The notes below the pieces were generated by a model. It had not been told where the DNA came from. It did no database searches and worked only from the letters and a program-made list of their open reading frames with translations. 22,644 nt of DNA from Thermoleophilia bacterium (GTDB lineage: Bacteria; Actinomycetota; Thermoleophilia; Gaiellales; Gaiellaceae). The DNA lies in the NCBI GenBank assembly GCA_025935275.1, contig JAICVP010000003.1, forward strand, positions 1 to 22,644, given 5' to 3'. The position numbers were made by a program, and so were the translations under genes. The first letter of the stretch is position 1, and each line of letters starts with the position of its first letter. This document shows positions 20,068 through 22,644 of this stretch, one piece after another.

Positions 20068-21747
20068 GTGGAAACCCTCGTCGCCGAGCTCGCCAAGCGG
20101 GGCAAGCTCCTTGTGGGCGAGCCGTTCTTCGAAGGCGGCGTTCCTGTCACGGTCGACCGCAAGGGGAGCGGCGACGCGTCGCCCGGAGACCTCGTCGTAC
20201 TCCGCCTCGGGCGCGGCCGGGCGAAGGTGGAAGCCGCGCTCGGCCGGCCGGACGACGTCGGGGCGGTGCTCGAAGGGCTTCTCTGGCACGAAGGCGTCCG
20301 CCGCCCGCATGCGCCCGTTCCGCCGCCTCCCGAGGAGCTCGAGCCGGACCGAGCGGACCTTCGCGACCTCTTCGCCTTCACGATCGACCCGGACGAGGCG
20401 AAGGACTTCGACGACGCGTTGAGCTTTCGCCCCGAGGGCGATGCGATCCGCGCGTGGGTGCACATCGCCGACGTGAGCGCGTTCGTGCCAGCCGGCTCGC
20501 CGCTCGACCGGGACGCAGCCGACCGCGCCTTCTCGTCCTACGTGCCGGGCCGGGTCGAGCCGATGCTTCCCGAGCAGCTTTCGGCCGACCTCTGCAGCCT
20601 GCGTCCGCACCAGGACCGCCGCTGCGTGACCGTCGAAGTGCTTTTCGATGCCGACCTGAACGCCGGCGAGCCGCTCTTCTACCGCAGCGTCATCAGGAGC
20701 AGCGAACGACTCACGTACTCGCGCGCGCAGTCAGTCCTGGCCGGCACCGAGCACGCATCCGAGGAAACCACGGAGGCGCTGCGCCTGGCCGAGCGCGTCG
20801 CGAGCGAGCTCCGGCGCAAGCGCTACGCGCGCGGCGCGCTCAGGATCGAGGCAGGCGAGACGGCCTTCGAGTTCGACGGCGAGGGCGGGGTCGCCCGCGC
20901 CTGGATCGAGGCCGAGCCGCTGGCGCATTCCCTCGTCGAAGAGATGATGATCCTCGCCAACGAAGCGGTGGCCGGGCTCCTCGGCGGGCGCAAGCGCGAA
21001 GCGCTCTACCGGGTGCACGAGCGGCCAGACCCGCAGTCGGTCGAGCTGCTCCTCGCCAAGCTCACGGACCTCGAGGTGCCGACCCCGCCGGTGCCGGAAA
21101 ACCTCACAGCCGGCGAGGCGGCGAAGCTCGCCGCTCGGATCAGCGAGCGCGTGGTCGAGTACACGGAGCAGTCCGGCCGAGGAGGGAAGGCGTTTCCGTC
21201 ACTCGTGCTCCGCGCTCTCAAGCAGGCCCGCTACGACCCCCGGAACCTGGGCCATTCCGGCCTCGCAAGCACGGCCTACTGCCACTTCACGTCGCCGATC
21301 CGCCGTTACCCGGATCTCGTCGTCCACCGCGCTCTTCTGCGTGAGCTGGGGGTGTCCGACGACCCGCTTCCGGAGGACCTGGAGACCGACGCGGACTGGA
21401 CTTCGGTGCGTGAACGAGAGCTCGCTTCCGTCGAATACAAGGCCGACGAGATCTGCCTCGCCTGGCTCCTCGAGCGGCGCCTCTTCGAGCATGGCTGGGA
21501 CACCGAGTTCGATGGGGAGGTCGTGGGGGCGATCGGCTCTGGCATCTTCGTGCGCTTCGACGAAGTCTTCGAGGGCTACGTCCCGGGCCGTCTGCTGCCC
21601 GGCGACTACTTCGAGCTGAATCCGCTCGCGACCGCGCTCGTCGGCCGCCGCAGCGGCTTCGCCTACCGCCTCGGCGACGAGGTCCGCGTGCGTGTCGAAA
21701 GGATCGAGAAGCCGGGCGGGCGCGTCAGTCTCGAGCTCGTCAGGTAA
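20068..21747 (+). CDS. rnr: RNase R/RNase II family 3'-5' exoribonuclease (compact form)
   Basis: A 559-aa processive exoribonuclease. RNase R degrades structured RNA and, with SmpB-tmRNA, destroys mRNA from stalled ribosomes, which fits its place before smpB-ssrA. After a short N-terminal region (about 1-90, one cold-shock-like barrel at most), the RNB catalytic domain starts with FTIDPDEAKDFDDALSF (about residues 104-120, metal-binding Asp residues). It continues through WVHIADVSAFVPAGSPLD, SSYVPGRVEPMLPEQLSADL, LRPHQDRRCVTVEVLFD and YCHFTSPIRRYPDLVVHR. A C-terminal S1 domain (EFDGEVVGAIGSGIFVRFDE, about 480-558) ends the protein. It lacks the N-terminal helix-turn-helix and the Lys-rich tail of classical RNase R of about 700-800 aa. 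The product may thus be RNase II-like in activity. The GTG start lies 4 bases after the protease stop. Confidence 0.92.
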   Translation: METLVAELAKRGKLLVGEPFFEGGVPVTVDRKGSGDASPGDLVVLRLGRGRAKVEAALGRPDDVGAVLEGLLWHEGVRRPHAPVPPPPEELEPDRADLRDLFAFTIDPDEAKDFDDALSFRPEGDAIRAWVHIADVSAFVPAGSPLDRDAADRAFSSYVPGRVEPMLPEQLSADLCSLRPHQDRRCVTVEVLFDADLNAGEPLFYRSVIRSSERLTYSRAQSVLAGTEHASEETTEALRLAERVASELRRKRYARGALRIEAGETAFEFDGEGGVARAWIEAEPLAHSLVEEMMILANEAVAGLLGGRKREALYRVHERPDPQSVELLLAKLTDLEVPTPPVPENLTAGEAAKLAARISERVVEYTEQSGRGGKAFPSLVLRALKQARYDPRNLGHSGLASTAYCHFTSPIRRYPDLVVHRALLRELGVSDDPLPEDLETDADWTSVRERELASVEYKADEICLAWLLERRLFEHGWDTEFDGEVVGAIGSGIFVRFDEVFEGYVPGRLLPGDYFELNPLATALVGRRSGFAYRLGDEVRVRVERIEKPGGRVSLELVR

Positions 21748-21803
21748 TTGCCCGCTTTCTGGCTCCTGTGAGAAAAGCTCGCTCTTTGCGAGAAAGAGTT
21801 TCC

Positions 21804-21831
21804 ACGGCCCCTTGAACCGAAGGGGCCGTCG
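21804..21831 (+). terminator. intrinsic-type terminator after rnr
   Basis: ACGGCCCCTT (21804-21813) pairs perfectly with AAGGGGCCGT (21820-21829), a 10-bp stem with a 6-base loop, 56 bases after the rnr stop. The T run is weak (only TTT a few bases on). It is nearly symmetrical and may work in both directions. Confidence 0.75.
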
Positions 21832-21839
21832 CCTTTAAC
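21812..21839 (+). promoter_or_regulatory. candidate promoter overlapping the rnr terminator
   Basis: TTGAAC (21812-21817) and TTTAAC (21834-21839) are four-of-six matches to -35 and -10 boxes, 16 bases apart. Transcription would start near 21846, at the foot of the following helix. Weak on its own, but the position is apt. Confidence 0.35.
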
Positions 21840-21844
21840 GTCCC

Positions 21845-21957
21845 AACTGCGCCGAGCACGGGGCGCGAGTAGGACGAAGCCTCACCGGTAGGCTCTAGGC
21901 GGAAGCCGAAGGTTCGTCGGAGAGGTGGACGAAAGCGACACCCGGCTCGGCGAGTTT
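21845..21957 (+). ncRNA. candidate structured RNA between the rnr terminator and smpB
   Basis: Seen directly: AACT plus CGCCGAGC plus CGGG (21845-21862, with bulges at 21849 and 21858) pair with CCCG, GCTCGGCG and AGTT (21941-21956), 16 base pairs in all. The paired strand runs into a T run (21955-21959). Enclosed are GACGAA (21873-21878) with TTCGTC (21913-21918), a GCCT/AGGC hairpin, GGC-GGAA-GCC (21898-21907) with a GNRA-type loop, and GGTG...CACC (21924-21942) around a GAAA. I do not recognise a known class (it lacks SRP, RNase P and glycine-riboswitch core motifs). It could be a free small RNA of about 110 nt or a leader element of smpB. Confidence is moderate, because high GC alone produces some pairing. 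Confidence 0.5.
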
Positions 21958-21974
21958 TTGGTCCAATCCAGGCC

Positions 21975-22436
21975 ATGGCCGGCGGGACCAAGCTCATCGC
22001 AGAGAACAGGCGTGCGCGGCACGACTACCACCTGCTCGACCGCTACGAGGCGGGTATCGCGCTCACGGGCACGGAGGTGAAGTCGCTGCGCGCGGGCCGT
22101 GCCGACCTCGCGCGCGCGTTCGCGGACGTGCGCGAGGGCGAGGTCTGGCTCATCGGCGCCCACATCGACGAGTACGCCCAGGGCAACATCCAAAACCACG
22201 AGCCCGACCGCGACCGCAAGCTCCTCCTCCATCGGCGGGAGATCGACTCCCTGCTCGGGAAGACGCGTGAGCGCGGCCTCACGCTCGTCCCCACGCGCAT
22301 CTACTTCAAGGGCGGCAAGGTGAAGGTGGAGGTGGCACTCGCGCGGGGCAAGGAGCAGCGCGACAAGCGCCGCGACATCGCCGACCGGGACTCGAAGCGG
22401 CAGATCGAGAGGGCGATGAAGGAGCGGCGGCTATAA
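21975..22436 (+). CDS. smpB: SsrA-binding protein SmpB
   Basis: A 153-aa tmRNA-binding protein that places alanyl-tmRNA in the empty A site of stalled ribosomes. The beta-barrel begins IAENRRARHDYHLLDRYEAG and carries GIALTGTEVKSLRAGRADLA, AHIDEYAQGN, HRREIDSLLGKTRERGLTLV, PTRIYFKGGKVKVEVALARG and KEQRDKRRDIADRDSKRQIE. The last is the basic tail that reads the empty mRNA channel. Length is normal. The only suitable start is the ATG at 21975; its Shine-Dalgarno (AGG at 21970-21972) is too close to be good. Just upstream is a structured RNA candidate. The stop TAA is part of the TATAAT box for ssrA, which starts about 10 bases later, so smpB and its RNA partner are adjacent. Confidence 0.97.
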   Translation: MAGGTKLIAENRRARHDYHLLDRYEAGIALTGTEVKSLRAGRADLARAFADVREGEVWLIGAHIDEYAQGNIQNHEPDRDRKLLLHRREIDSLLGKTRERGLTLVPTRIYFKGGKVKVEVALARGKEQRDKRRDIADRDSKRQIERAMKERRL

Positions 22437-22437
22437 T
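22432..22437 (+). promoter_or_regulatory. ssrA -10 box overlapping the smpB stop codon
   Basis: A perfect TATAAT includes the smpB stop codon TAA (22434-22436). The tmRNA 5' end (GGGGGCG) begins 10 bases downstream, the expected distance to a transcription start. No -35 consensus is visible in the smpB coding sequence upstream. Confidence 0.7.
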
Positions 22438-22446
22438 TCACGGTCT

Positions 22447-22644
22447 GGGGGCGACCTGGTTTCGACGTGGTCGGTTCTCCGGATGAGCTGCAAGCCGAGG
22501 TCCCCGGTCGGCCTCGTAAAACAACCGGGAACAACGCAAGTGCGAAGAACGATCTCGCACTCGCTGCCTAGCTTCTAGTTAGGTAGCGACGTCGCTCCGT
22601 CTTCGGCCCGTGGGACGGAATCCGGCGCCAACAACGGGCTTGCC
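22447..22644 (+). ncRNA. ssrA: tmRNA (SsrA), 5' part; continues beyond the window
   Basis: This is transfer-messenger RNA, which rescues stalled ribosomes and tags the nascent peptide for degradation. The 5' end GGGGGCGACCTGGTTTCGACG is the tRNA-Ala-like acceptor strand and D-loop analogue. The tag-coding stretch ends GAT CTC GCA CTC GCT GCC TAG (22551-22571), giving AKNDLALAA before the stop. The resume codon is not certain: GCA at 22536 gives ASAKNDLALAA, and GGG at 22527 would add GNN. The stop codon lies in an 11-bp helix (22563-22573 with 22577-22587), as in other tmRNAs. The 3' half with the T-arm and CCA end is past the window. Direct adjacency to smpB supports the call. Confidence 0.96.

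Noticed and set aside
21850..21952. SRP RNA or RNase P RNA at the rnr-smpB gap
   Set aside because: A GGAA loop is present, but the flanking AGCAG and asymmetric-loop bases of SRP RNA and the conserved RNase P core sequences are absent; length is also wrong for RNase P.

Overview
The window is about 22.6 kb of high-GC, gene-dense bacterial chromosome. It carries housekeeping genes in an order typical of Actinomycetota: comF-hpf-secA-prfB, then ftsE-ftsX-(protease)-(RNase R)-smpB-ssrA. The gene content, the very high GC at third codon positions and the protein styles suggest a deep-branching actinobacterium of the Thermoleophilia/Gaiellales kind. That placement is inferred from general resemblance and was not tested. 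I see no insertion sequence, prophage, CRISPR array, tRNA or rRNA.

Layout. (1) 3-1253: the end of the ATP synthase operon (3' part of atpD, then atpC). (2) 1273-3199: a convergent alpha/beta hydrolase on the minus strand, divergent from a YbdK-type glutamate-cysteine ligase. (3) 3252-10904: a plus-strand cell-surface glycan and nucleotide-sugar block: LytR-CpsA-Psr glycopolymer transferase, UDP-glucose dehydrogenase, sugar nucleotidyltransferase, mannose-6-phosphate-isomerase-like cupin, then two methyl-cycle enzymes (S-adenosylhomocysteine hydrolase, MtnA), then a mannose-1-phosphate guanylyltransferase-like protein overlapping mtnA by 4 bases. (4) 10972-12304: comF and a long-form hibernation factor hpf/raiA. 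(5) 12305-12967: a strongly structured intergenic RNA candidate leading into an unrecognised 167-aa protein. (6) 12990-17094: secA, a small exported protein, and prfB with a programmed +1 frameshift. (7) 17184-21747: ftsE, ftsX, an S41 C-terminal protease and a compact RNase R/II. (8) 21804-22644: a clear terminator, a second structured RNA candidate, smpB, and the 5' part of tmRNA, whose -10 box overlaps the smpB stop codon.

How it fits together. The 3252-10904 block supplies activated sugars and a ligase for wall or capsule polymers. The second half is protein-biogenesis quality control: export (SecA), termination (RF2), ribosome hibernation (HPF), ribosome rescue (SmpB-tmRNA with RNase R), and division-linked wall remodelling (FtsEX with a periplasmic protease).

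The most notable unexplained signals are two stretches of RNA structure in intergenic DNA. At 12312-12477 a 24-bp terminal helix can form, uninterrupted, with six G-U wobbles that pair only in plus-strand RNA; it encloses several strong hairpins and includes the putative start codon of the next gene. At 21845-21957, between the rnr terminator and smpB, a long helix closes a multibranch domain and is followed by a T run. Other points are the RF2 frameshift site without a canonical purine-rich stimulator, and TAnnnT (-10-like) boxes set 6-15 bases before many start codons, suggesting short-leader or leaderless transcription.
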